From: Pictodentalium vernedei
Taxonomy: Eukaryota; Mollusca; Scaphopoda; Dentaliida; Dentaliidae
Direction of reading: 5' to 3'
Assembly (NCBI GenBank): GCA_031216915.1
Contig: CM062296.1
Coordinates: forward strand, 790,888,823-790,952,822
Length of the DNA: 64,000 nt
Shown in pieces: positions 11,671 to 21,037 of this stretch (position 1 is the stretch's first letter; each line of letters opens with the position of its first letter). The notes beneath the pieces were generated by a model. It had not been told where the DNA came from. It searched no databases and saw only the letters and a program-made list of their open reading frames with translations. A program made the translations under genes and the position numbers.

Positions 11671-12280
11671 AATACATTTTTCATTTCCACCCACTAGGCA
11701 TTTATTTCATTTTTCCCATAACATTTTTTTTTATTTGTAGGTAAAGAATAAAAAATTTATGAGAGAAAAATTCAATACTAAACAACTAAAGATATTAACA
11801 TTTTGCATCCGAAACATAACTTATGACCCTCATTTGAATGAGCTCATTCCAATGAGGGGTCATAAGCTGTTTTGGAAACAAAACATTTAAAATTAAAAAC
11901 AAATTGAAGTCTGGGCTCTTTGTGTAGAGCACTGGCAGTAGTTTTCATTGCATAAAATTAAAGGTTTAAGAATGAATAATACACTCAGCTCTCATCAATT
12001 TGCACCAAAATGGAAGCATCGTGTCGCAAAGTCATTACGGCATAATGACGTTCGTGGCGTCAAATCTACTAGAGGTCTAACGTTTTTGAGTTTTAAATTC
12101 ATGGGGGACATTTATCACCCTAGTAGCAAAAAATTATCTTGGGTTTGTGTTCAGCAAATAAATGTGGATTTATGGGATAAATATGGATATCATTAGAACC
12201 AGCTCAATGAGCCAGTTCTAATTATATCCAAATTTTTATGGTTCTTTTTCATATTTCTGGTAAAAACCAGAGGCATGTTT
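11671..12280. other. Non-coding stretch with two further foldbacks
   Basis: An imperfect foldback at about 11800-11895 (CATAACTTATGACCCTCATT and relatives) belongs to the TTAA-MITE family. A small hairpin with arms AGAACCAGCTCA/TGAGCCAGTTCT is at 12194-12222. The frame at 11948-12196 has no recognisable domain. Confidence 0.45.
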
Positions 12281-12465
12281 TTATGATGTTCAATGCCCTA
12301 CATTCATATCCCAGGAACCTATAATTTTCTCAATTTAGTCAATCTAAGGTTTGCTGTCAAAATAAATAGAGGAACTGCAATTTTATTTTGACCGCAGGAC
12401 TTTATTCTTGTTTGGAATGCACCACAGGTGAACTGTACTGTATTTATATATGTGTGAGGGGAAGT
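12281..12465 (-). other. 3' flank of piggyBac fragment
   Basis: Non-coding sequence downstream of the transposase stop. It shares blocks with 10541-10680, suggesting it belongs to the element. I could not place the terminal repeat. Confidence 0.4.
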
Positions 12466-13232
12466 TTATGACTCATTTTCACAAACTTGCTTTGCATTCT
12501 TCTTGCCTTGGTCAACATAATAATAATTCTCCATATAATGATACCTAAAAAAGCAAGGAACAGGACACATTCTCTTGTGGCAAATGTTACAGCCATATTT
12601 AGTGTCCTTTCTCTTTTGATGTACAACACATTTAGACTGGGTATTGAAATAGGATGGGGCATGACACAGCTCGCGATTGAGTCTTGTCTCATCAGAGGAG
12701 TTTATTTTGGGTGACATTGTGGACTTCCTATATGACCTTCCAGCTGTCAGTCCAAGAGCAATTTTACTAAAAAAATCACGTTGTGTTAGCTTGGTATTAG
12801 GATTGCATTGTCGATACAGTAAGAATGTCTGCACTGCACTTAGTGTGAACAGGTGAAAGAAAATCTGACGATACCATGTTAGAGTTTTGATGTGTCGACG
12901 ATATGAAGAAACACGCTGATCAGAAAGATCCACTCCACCCATATGTTGGTTATAATCAACAATAGACGCAGGTTTACTGATTTGAACATTTCCCACAACA
13001 CCTCCGGTTTTCTCTTTTCGAACAATGTTCACATCACCACTCACACCAGGAATGTTGGATAATACAGTAACTAATCTTTTATCTTTCCATGTTACAGCTA
13101 ACATCCCCTCTTTATTTGATTTTTTGAGGCTCTGTCCTTTGGACAATTTTTTCACTGTGACAGATTTTTTGTTCATTTCACGTGGGAAACCCTTGCGGCA
13201 TGGCCGAATTGTGCCACATGACAGCGTGTCAT
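12466..13232 (-). pseudogene. piggyBac-family transposase, C-terminal fragment
   Basis: The minus-strand frame from 13176 to 12466 (236 codons) reads the C-terminal third of a piggyBac-type DDE transposase. VDYNQHMGGVDLSDQ is the family signature with the last conserved Asp region. Downstream come a Trp/Phe-rich stretch and a C-terminal Cys/His cluster (CNIC, MCPVPC, then F and H). Upstream of the Met the same frame continues as SCGTIRPCRKGFPRE, also typical of piggyBac, until it is cut at 13232 by the left end of DIRS copy B. The N-terminal two-thirds are missing from the window. Nearby TTAA MITEs may have used such an enzyme; that link is inference. Confidence 0.85.
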
Positions 13233-13433
13233 ATTTTTATACTGTACCAATGACCCAGACTTAGCTGGTGCTAACTCCAACAAAACCAGGGCCAAACACA
13301 AATTTTGCCCCCAATCCCCAAAATTTGCATCCAAAACAAAAAGAAATCATGTCCTAAAGGACCTCCATACTATGCCTCTACTGCGCATGCGCAGTGACGC
13401 AGTCGTCCCGAAATTGGCGCCAATTATCATTCT
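13233..13433 (+). repeat. DIRS copy B left ITR
   Basis: About 200 bp. It matches the complement of the right end, including the copy-specific variant TCCAACAAAACCAGGG and the palindrome CTGCGCATGCGCAG. Starts ATTTTTATACTGTACC. Confidence 0.92.
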
Positions 13434-14085
13434 CTGTTTGGCCCTTCATCAGTCAACATCTCACTGATCTTTGTGCTTGTAAATCTCAGTTTAAAGGATG
13501 CCAGACACGTAATTTTTGGAGAAAATGTGATTCTAAGGAGGATAGAAGGAGGAGAGGAAAAAGAAGTGGCAAAAAATAATCAGGGCTGTACTTAAAATTT
13601 TTTTGATGAAATTATGTTAAGTTGCCTATTTTCGAGGCATGGGCCTCTTGTTGTCATTCTTGCTAATTGTTGCACTGCTTATTCAGTGTTTCCTCTCCCC
13701 TAGCCTTCTAAAGTCCCCCCTGGCAATTCTCCCATGCTTTTGGCATATTTTTGAGAAATTTCATTTCTAAAATTTCCTGGGAGAGTTGCTTGGTTACAGA
13801 ATGTTTTCTGTTATTTTCCCCATAGTTACGTTTTCACCCATGGGTGTATAACGTTTGTGTTCTGCATCTTCCATCTGATGTTCTACAGATTCTCCCCTGG
13901 GAGTCTCTGTTTTGCATCAGATAGAGTGTAATTGATGACTGATTCCGGGCCAGTTTTTTCAGTGCCTGGAGTCATGTTTTCTAGTGTGTTTACACTGTTT
14001 GTTTTCATTGGCAACAGCCTTTTTTGAGGGGGGCTGTTTGCCTTTGTGGTAGTTTATCTCATTATAAGATACATTTATATTATCC

Positions 14086-14276
14086 GAAAGTGTCTCATTA
14101 ATTATTTTATATAAATTTAAAATTTTTGACCACACTTTGCCATCGGATCCATCGGGGCTCAACGTTACTTTTCAGCAACTTGGGCTTCTCTGAAAAAATA
14201 TTTTTTCAAAATTATTTTGTTTTGCAATTGTTTTTTCATTTATTAATGGATCATGTTATTATGTATCTTTGTGTCA
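14086..14276 (+). promoter_or_regulatory. Putative 5' UTR intron of copy B, donor lost
   Basis: The acceptor CAG (14274-14276) is kept, but the donor position reads CGAAAGTG instead of the CGTAAGTG seen in A, C, D and E. The equivalent length is 191 nt. Confidence 0.45.
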
Positions 14277-14320
14277 GGGGTTTTTGCGAGATAACTAGGA
14301 CTTATTGTTGTTCTTTCACA

Positions 14321-16409
14321 ATGAAGGGACATTGTTCAAATTGTAATAGGAAGAAATCTTCCTCTGACTTTCATGATCATTGTATTAATTGTAGTCAGTG
14401 TTCTCGCATTAATCCCTGTCCTATATGTGAACATTGGGATAAGAAACATTGGAAACGTGTGTCACGATATGTTGTTTCTGGAGAATGAGCGATGCCGGCT
14501 CTTTCTCCACAAGGTCACTCTACTCTCTCAGTTTCTATTTCAGAGGAACCAGAACAGGGTGATGTTTCCATGTTATCTTCTTCAAGTGTGCGTCCGTCGT
14601 CACAAATGAATTCAGAGCTAGCGGCAAAAGTGCTCATGGAGATTAGACAAATGTCGTCCGCTAGCTCGCCCGGTGTAGCGTCCATTCACCGAATGGTTCA
14701 GCAGCCGGGTTCGTCCGATGCGGTCCAAGAGGAAATTTTGGGTGATGCGAGCACTATAAACATAATAGATGCACACCCAGTGACGGCGGATAGTAAGCGA
14801 GAACGGAGGAAGCCTTTGAGTCCGGTTCCTAGCTCGTCCAGGTCCAGCCGGGCCGCGAGCGAGAGAGGTCCCTCTCTCGTACAACAACATCTGGGACCAG
14901 ATGTTGTGGTACAAAATGTGTCTTCAGCGGAGCATACGTCCGTCGCTCGGGACACTCCGTTGTATAAGCAGTCCGCAGAGACTGTTAAGGCTTCCTCTTC
15001 TCGTCAGCGCACACGACCGCACCTTGGCTGCGTGACCGCCGATATTTTACCAGCTTCGCCGATGAAGGATTCTTCGGTGACCAGGTCACACCATCCGGCA
15101 GCCAGGGATTCGAGACCGATGGACTCCGGACGTTCGCATAGGAAAAGTATTCGGGAGCCATCTGATGCGGAGCTGCCCTCGGCGAAGCAGCGAAAGACTG
15201 CGCCTCCGCAGGTCTCGACGTCGGACATTCTTGTGCAGATAGCACAGCTTATCGCAGCATCCCAGCAGCCGACAGATACGGTGTCGGATCGAGAATTATC
15301 CGACGGCGCTGGGTCGGTACGCTCCGCCGAAGCATCGGGGGCGGACGACCGGGAACATCGGGAGGTCCGACCGGATGGTGAAAGGGATACGGATGACTTG
15401 GAGCTATCCCTTTCGGAACAACATAAAGCTGCCATGGACTTCATCCGGCACTTTCTCCCTCAAGTTGTTCCGTCGGGCCAGACTGCTGCGCTTCCGGACA
15501 AGAGAATTATAGCGTCATTGGACTCTGAATTTTTTGAGCGGTTCAGGGACATCGCTCCCGAGTTTCCGTCGCAGTCCAATAATGTTGCAAGAACATTTGA
15601 ATTATTGAACGACGCTATATTTAAACTTGCTTCCAGGACGGGGAAAGCAGGTTTCTTGTCCGCTAATACTCTCAACCTGCCTTTCATTAATGCAAGGAAT
15701 AAATTCGATACGGCAGGACAGGGTATACCGAGAGTTCCTCTGCGTATGGACGACGAGGCGGAAGACTTAGAGCTATCATTACCGTCGTCAGCTTCTATTC
15801 CAACCGCGGTGTTGGAAACAGCTATTGCGTCTAACAGAGCCAATTTAGATGCCTTATCTTACGCAGATCACCTTACTAAGGCGTTATCACTGCGCCTTCA
15901 AGGGGAAGAGTTTCAGGATATACAATCCTCTTTAAGACTTCTTTCAAGGGCAGTAGCTTATTCCACGTGTAACTCCGCCCTTTCAGTGGCAAATCTGGAG
16001 TTGGTTAGACGTGACGCAGCCCTAGCTACATCCACACTAGTGGATTCTAAGGTGAAGAACTCTCTTAGAGTCGCTTCGGTCTCAGGAGAACTTCTCTTTG
16101 ACGGCAAGCTTTCCGCTATTTATGATAAAATTAAAAAGAAAGCTAATGATTCTCTGTTGTTCAGATCGGCTCCTAAAAAGTCGGATACAGCAGACACGAA
16201 TAAGACAGGCACTTCTGGGTCTAATGCGCCCAAGAGAGGTTCCTATAGAGGTTCCGGTGCATCCTCTTGGTCTTATTCGAGAGACCGTCAGGATAGCGAC
16301 TCTCGTTCGGGACGTCCTTCAGGCCGGGACAATCGGTCGGACGAGGCGAGGTGCGGGTCGTGGAAGACGTGGTTTCCCCTACCGCAGGCCTCGCAGGTCC
16401 AGGAGGTGA
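14321..16409 (+). pseudogene. DIRS gag-like ORF (copy B), disrupted
   Basis: Starts at ATG 14321. The first ~50 residues carry a Cys/His cluster (pattern CX2C, two His, CX2CX2C, CX2C) that may bind zinc. In-frame TGA at 14486-14488 replaces an AGG codon seen in copies C and E. The frame then runs on from 14492 as a Ser/Arg/Glu-rich protein with a more ordered middle (LNLPFINARNKFDTAGQG) and a basic tail. A 14-nt deletion near 16345 shifts the last part. The ancestral tail (Arg/Gly-rich, ending RRPRRSRR at TGA 16407-16409) is now in another frame. The role would be RNA binding and particle formation, inferred from position. Confidence 0.8.
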
Positions 16410-18399
16410 TGGCTTAAACCTCTATCGCGTTCCGGTTGGCGGAAGGTTGTCGAGTTTTTCACAAGAGTGGGCGTCGATTACGGACGACCCTTGGGTGAGA
16501 GGAGTGACTTCGGAAGGTCTAAAGATATCCTTCAAACGAAAGCCTCCATTAACTCGAAGTCCAAAGTGGACTCATCTTCCGTCAAATCCACAGAAAAGAG
16601 ACGCTCTGTTATCAGAGGTGCAGTCTCTTTTAATGAAGAACGCGGTAGAGGTCGTAGAAAACCAGGAATCTCTGGGATTCTACAGCCATCTGTTTCTGGT
16701 TCCGAAACCAGACGGCTCGTTCCGTCCAGTCATAGATTTGAGCTGGATAAACAAGCTGATCGTCGCTCCGAAGTTTTATATGGAGACGATTCGATCGGTC
16801 AGAGCGAGTATTCGGGTGAACGATTATGCAACGAGCATAGATCTCAAAGATGCGTACTTTCACGTCATGGTACATCCGACATTCCGAAAGTATCTACGCT
16901 TCGCAGTCCTAGGAGTGGTGTATCAATTCCGGGCGATGTGCTTCGGATTGAATCTAGCACCCTGGGCTTTCACTCGGGTAATGAACTCGGTAATGATCTA
17001 CTTCCGAGCTCATTCGTCTGCGGTAACGTCGGCCTACCTGGACGACATTCTTCAGAGGTACGGCAACGAGTTAACGCTTCAGAACGATGTTCAGAATCTT
17101 CTTCTATTGCTCCGACGTCTCGGTTTTATAGTAAACGAGGAGAAGTCGGATCTGGTGCCATCCAAGTCATTCACTCATCTGGGAATGAGCTTCGAGACGC
17201 ACAACAATCTCGTTCGTCTGCCGTTAACCAGAGCGAAATTAGTCAGTTGTTACGCTCACTATTGTCTGCACGCAGACAAAGTCACGGCGAGAGAATTTAT
17301 GAGACTGATAGGTCTGTGCGGAGCCGCCGCGGATCTCATTCCGATGGGGTGGCTACGCACACGTCCTCTTCAAATTTTCCTGACTCAGAATTGGAGTGTG
17401 AAAATTCATTCGCTCGATGTAGACGTTCTCTTGTCAGATCAAGTGAAACAAGAGATTCAGACTTGGGCAAACATTCAGTGGTTAACTCAAGGAGTTCCGC
17501 TGCAGTTGCCGGATCCGAGTTTTACCGTTATGACGGATGCCAGTCAAACAGGTTGGGGTGCATCATTAATCCCAACGGATTCGAGATGCCAGGGTCTTTG
17601 GGATCCGCAATTCCTGTGCAAGCACATAAACATCAAGGAAATGATGTCAATTTGGCTTGCGTTACGTCACTGGATGGACATTATTCACGATGCTCATGTC
17701 CAAATCCTATCCGACAATACGACAGTAGTGGCGTATATACGGAATCAGGGAGGCACTCAAACAGTTCCATTGTTCAATCTAACGGAAAGAATCCTTCTGT
17801 TTGCGTTAGAACATCACGTTCTTCTTTCGGTCCGTCACATACCGGGTCGTCTGAATGTGCTAGCAGACTCCCTTTCACGAAAGGGTCGCTTGTTGCCGTC
17901 GGAGTGGACTCTCAACAAACAAGTATTCAATCAGATTTGCTACCAATGGGAACGGCCAATGATAGACTTATTTGCGACACATCTCAACAATCAGTTGCAG
18001 ACGTATGTGTCTCCGTGTCCGGATCCAAGAGCATTTGCAGTAGACGCTCTGTCGATCCCTTGGGACGGAATGATAGGATATGCGTATCCTCCAGCGCCGT
18101 TAATTCAACAAGTATTGCTAAAGATAAAACAATCTCAATGCAAGATTCTGTTGGTAGCATCTCTGTCGCCACAGATACCGTGGATAAATCTACTCAGGTG
18201 TCTGTTGTGGGACCTACCGCGGAAGCTTCCTCCACGAGAGGATCTTCTTTCGCAGGGGAAATCGCGCCAACTCCATCACAACCCGCAAGGTCTCAACCTT
18301 CACGTTTTTCCGTTGTGCGGTCCTTCTTGCATGGCAAGCACTTTACAGGATGAGCAGTGGACGCGATTTCTAACTGTAGGAGGACCTCCTCTTCGCTAA
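16351..18399 (+). CDS. DIRS reverse transcriptase-RNase H (copy B)
   Basis: An open frame of 682 codons whose first listed codon is GTG. No ATG occurs before codon 95, so it is probably made by frameshifting from gag or from a spliced message. The RT domain spans about residues 90-290: VPKPDGSFRPVIDL, the first catalytic Asp in SIDLKDAYF (about 164), and YLDD at 229-232 (17035-17046). RNase H acidic residues are D396 (TDASQTGWGA), E430 (EMMSIW), D455 (SDNTT) and D506 (LADSLSR). The C-terminal block with DLFATHLNNQL and YAYPPAPLIQQVL follows RNase H in DIRS and Ngaro elements. All catalytic residues are present and no frameshift is seen, so this copy could be functional. It overlaps YR by 43 nt at least. 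Confidence 0.92.
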   Translation: MRVVEDVVSPTAGLAGPGGDGLNLYRVPVGGRLSSFSQEWASITDDPWVRGVTSEGLKISFKRKPPLTRSPKWTHLPSNPQKRDALLSEVQSLLMKNAVEVVENQESLGFYSHLFLVPKPDGSFRPVIDLSWINKLIVAPKFYMETIRSVRASIRVNDYATSIDLKDAYFHVMVHPTFRKYLRFAVLGVVYQFRAMCFGLNLAPWAFTRVMNSVMIYFRAHSSAVTSAYLDDILQRYGNELTLQNDVQNLLLLLRRLGFIVNEEKSDLVPSKSFTHLGMSFETHNNLVRLPLTRAKLVSCYAHYCLHADKVTAREFMRLIGLCGAAADLIPMGWLRTRPLQIFLTQNWSVKIHSLDVDVLLSDQVKQEIQTWANIQWLTQGVPLQLPDPSFTVMTDASQTGWGASLIPTDSRCQGLWDPQFLCKHINIKEMMSIWLALRHWMDIIHDAHVQILSDNTTVVAYIRNQGGTQTVPLFNLTERILLFALEHHVLLSVRHIPGRLNVLADSLSRKGRLLPSEWTLNKQVFNQICYQWERPMIDLFATHLNNQLQTYVSPCPDPRAFAVDALSIPWDGMIGYAYPPAPLIQQVLLKIKQSQCKILLVASLSPQIPWINLLRCLLWDLPRKLPPREDLLSQGKSRQLHHNPQGLNLHVFPLCGPSCMASTLQDEQWTRFLTVGGPPLR

Positions 18400-19355
18400 A
18401 CTATGCGGCTAAGTGGAAGGTTTTTCGTCGTTGGTGTAGGGATCATTCTGTAGATATATTTGATCCCTCTATACCAGACATTGCAAACTTTCTAGTATAC
18501 TTGTTTGACGAAATCAAACTGCAGCCTGTTACTATAAAGGGTTATAGATCTATGTTATCTGATACCTATGCACATCATGATAGTTTACAAATTGGATCTA
18601 ATGTCTCTTTATCGAAGTTGGTTAGAAACTTTTCGATAAATAGACCCAGAACTCTTAGATTAATTCCTAAGTGGAATTTAGCTTGGGTTCTCCTTAAATT
18701 GAAGGAAAAGCCATTTGAACCTCTTGGGACAGTAGATTTCAAATTCTTATCTTATAAGACAGCTTTTCTCTTAGCTTTCTCTTCTGCCAGAAGAGTCAGT
18801 GAGCTTCATGCACTATCGGTGGATGATTCTCATTATCGTAGTGTTGGGAACACTATCACCTTCACTACTAATGTGGGTTTTTTAGCTAAGAATCAGGCTC
18901 CTAATAAATATCCGGAACCTATTGTTATTAAGGCTCTTCCGTCTTCAGACGGGCGTAGGCCTTTACTCTGTCCTGTTAGAGCACTACGTATCTATAAACA
19001 GAGATCTCAGTTTATCAGAAAGGGACGGAAACGTTTCTTTCTGTCTTTGATGCCTAATAGAAAGGACATTTCAGTCCATTCTATTGCTAGATGGATTCAG
19101 TTAACTATCCGTACTGCTTATGAAGATTTATCTTCTTCTCAGCAGTCTGTGCTTAAGATTTCTGCTCATGAAGTAAGAGCTCTTTCTACTTCCTGGGCTT
19201 ATGCTAATAGTGTTGCTATTACAGATTTAATGAAGGCTGCTTATTGGTCTCAGCCATCCACATTTACGAATTTTTATCTCAGAAATATTGAGTCCATTTC
19301 TGGAGACCTGCATTGTTTAGGTCCGTTATCTGTTGCTCAGAATGTCGTCCACTAA
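18357..19355 (+). CDS. DIRS tyrosine recombinase (copy B)
   Basis: This 332-codon frame encodes a complete YR. An N-terminal SAM-like, DNA-binding domain (about 1-100) is followed by a catalytic domain with R146 (ARRVSEL), H271 and R274 (HEVRAL), W297 and nucleophile Y307 (TNFYLRN). The enzyme should integrate circular double-stranded DNA copies without target duplication. The first codon is GTG and the first ATG falls at codon 66, inside the N-terminal domain, so a normal start is missing. The same frame is open upstream from 16410 to 18350 and is stopped only by TGA 18351-18353, where copies A, C and D have CGA. YR is therefore probably translated as part of a longer overlapping frame. Confidence 0.92.
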   Translation: MDAISNCRRTSSSLNYAAKWKVFRRWCRDHSVDIFDPSIPDIANFLVYLFDEIKLQPVTIKGYRSMLSDTYAHHDSLQIGSNVSLSKLVRNFSINRPRTLRLIPKWNLAWVLLKLKEKPFEPLGTVDFKFLSYKTAFLLAFSSARRVSELHALSVDDSHYRSVGNTITFTTNVGFLAKNQAPNKYPEPIVIKALPSSDGRRPLLCPVRALRIYKQRSQFIRKGRKRFFLSLMPNRKDISVHSIARWIQLTIRTAYEDLSSSQQSVLKISAHEVRALSTSWAYANSVAITDLMKAAYWSQPSTFTNFYLRNIESISGDLHCLGPLSVAQNVVH

Positions 19356-19424
19356 ACAGTTGCAACTATAGTTATGCAGGCTTTCTGTTCCGGCAGTGAC
19401 TCCGTCCGGCTGCCCTCTTCGCTC

Positions 19425-19470
19425 TGGGCTATTTGACCCAGGGCAAGGGGAAGGGGGGGGGGGGGGCGGG
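19425..19470 (+). other. Hairpin plus G-run after YR (copy B)
   Basis: CTGGGCTATTTGACCCAG hairpin, then GGGG AA and an uninterrupted G-run. Conserved in position in A, C and D. It could stall polymerases or form a quadruplex. Confidence 0.55.
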
Positions 19471-19962
19471 TGTTCCCTTAGGTCACCTGCTTTATAGTGA
19501 AAAGCAAGGGAATGCCTCCTCCAAGTCAGTATTTCTGAGTCGCTTCCGGGATGGTTTTAAAGTGTAATATTAATGTTTAAATTCATTCATGTCTTATTTT
19601 TAAAGTGTAGCTCGGTGTGAAGCATTTGTATATGTCAAGTGTCAAACGGGCTTTAATATACAATACTCGGACACTTTTAAATGATTATAAAGAGTCTCAA
19701 TTCTCTGGACTACTTTATTTATTGGCTTGCTTTAAAAATAATTAGTATAAGGGTTATACTGGATATTAATAGAGAACATGAATGTTATTGTGCTCAATTA
19801 TTAAGGGTAGTGTATCTTTCTAATTTAATATTAAATAAGAAAGATACATGTAAAGCCTAATACTCCTTTTCTCCTTAAGGGGTTACCTCTTTACTATATA
19901 GTTGAGCTTATTGGATTTTCCTCTATGTCCTAGGCCCTCCAGCCTGTTTACTATTCAGCTAA

Positions 19963-20044
19963 GTCTGGGTCATTGGTACAGTATAAAAATGTTAAAAAAT
20001 TTATAGTAATTTATATATTTTTTATACTTACCAATGACCCAGAC
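19963..20044 (+). repeat. DIRS internal complementary region (copy B)
   Basis: 82 bp. The left part is complementary to the outer left end and the right part to the outer right end, joined at AAAAATGTTAAAAAA. It marks the exact circle junction. Confidence 0.93.
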
Positions 20045-20119
20045 GGGGATGGCCCTCCCTGGAGTTGGGAACTCTTGCCTCCCCGCTGAGTACATAGCGC
20101 TGACCAGGCACTGCCAGTA

Positions 20120-20347
20120 AGAATGATAATTGGCGCCAATTTCGGGACGACTGCGTCACTGCGCATGCGCAGTAGAGGCGTAGTATGGAGGTCCTTTAGG
20201 ACATGATTTCTTTTTGTTTTGGATGCAAATTTTGGGGATTGGGGGGCAAAATTTGTGTTTGGCCCTGGTTTTGTTGGAGTTAGCACCAGCTAAGTCTGGG
20301 TCATTGGTAAGTATAAAAAATATATAAATTACTATAAATTTTTTAAC
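20120..20347 (+). repeat. DIRS copy B right ITR
   Basis: Inverted relative to 13233-13433 with about 27 extra outer nt, ending AAATTTTTTAAC. The next base belongs to the interior of copy C. Confidence 0.92.
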
Positions 20348-20803
20348 TTTCGAGGCATGGGCCTGTTGTTGTCATTCTTGCTATGAAGTTTCACTGCTTA
20401 TTCAGTGTTTCCTCTCTCCTTGTCATTTAGATCCCCCCTTGCTATTCTCCCATGCTTTTCGCATATTTTTGAGTAATATTATTACTAAAATTTCTTGGGA
20501 GATTTAGCTAGGTAACAGAATGAATTCTGTTCTTTTCCCCATGTTTACGTTCTCACCCATGGGTGTTTAGGCATAGTGTTCTGCATCTACCATCTGATGT
20601 TCTGCAGATTCTTCCCTGGAAGTCTCTGTTTTGCATCAGATAGTGTATTATTGGTAACTGAATTCGGGCCAGGATTTTCAGTGCCTGGAGTCCTGTTTCT
20701 GGTGTTTTTACACTTCTTGTTTACATTGGCAACAGTCTATGTTGAGGAGGACTTTTTGTCTTTGTACTAGTTTAATTCATTATAAGATACATTATTATTA
20801 TTC

Positions 20804-20996
20804 GTAAGTGTTGCATTAATTGTTTAAAATATTCTTAAAATTTTTGTCCACACTTAGGCTTGGGATCCATTGGGGCTCAACATTACTTTTCAGAAACTTG
20901 GGCTTTGCTGAAAAAATATTTTTTCAAAAATTATTTTTGATTTTATTTATTTTTTCTAGGTTAATGGATCATGTTATTATGTATCTTTGTTTGCAG
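20804..20996 (+). promoter_or_regulatory. Putative 5' UTR intron (copy C)
   Basis: Donor GTAAGTG at 20804 and acceptor TTTGCAG ending 20996 give 193 nt, with a T-rich tract upstream of the acceptor. The gag ATG follows 42 nt later. Confidence 0.55.
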
Positions 20997-21037
20997 GGGT
21001 TCGTGCAAGTACTAGTACTTATTGTTTTCTTTTCACT

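Larger units (their letters stand above)
13233..20347 (+). mobile_element. DIRS retrotransposon copy B (nearly intact)
   Basis: A 7,115-bp element with left ITR (13233-13433), 5' UTR, gag (14321-16409), RT-RNase H (16351-18399), tyrosine recombinase (18357-19355), hairpin and G-run (about 19425-19470), ICR (19963-20044) and right ITR (20120-20347). DIRS elements integrate with a tyrosine recombinase instead of a DDE integrase and leave no target duplication; none is seen here. RT, RNase H and YR catalytic residues are all present. Lesions are a TGA in gag (14486-14488), a 14-nt loss in the gag tail, a TGA just before YR (18351-18353) and loss of the putative intron donor. It interrupts a piggyBac transposase and is fused on its right to copy C. 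Confidence 0.93.

Noticed and set aside
15004..15444. Minus-strand frames across gag (also 3961-4359 and 55300-55698)
   Set aside because: They mirror gag codons, recur in every copy including dead ones, and have no domain or start context.
16467..18353. 628-codon frame overlapping RT-RNase H, as an independent gene
   Set aside because: It starts at GTG, is Ser/Arg-rich without a domain, and is the same frame as gag and YR. I treat it as a possible YR-linked overlapping frame, not a separate gene.
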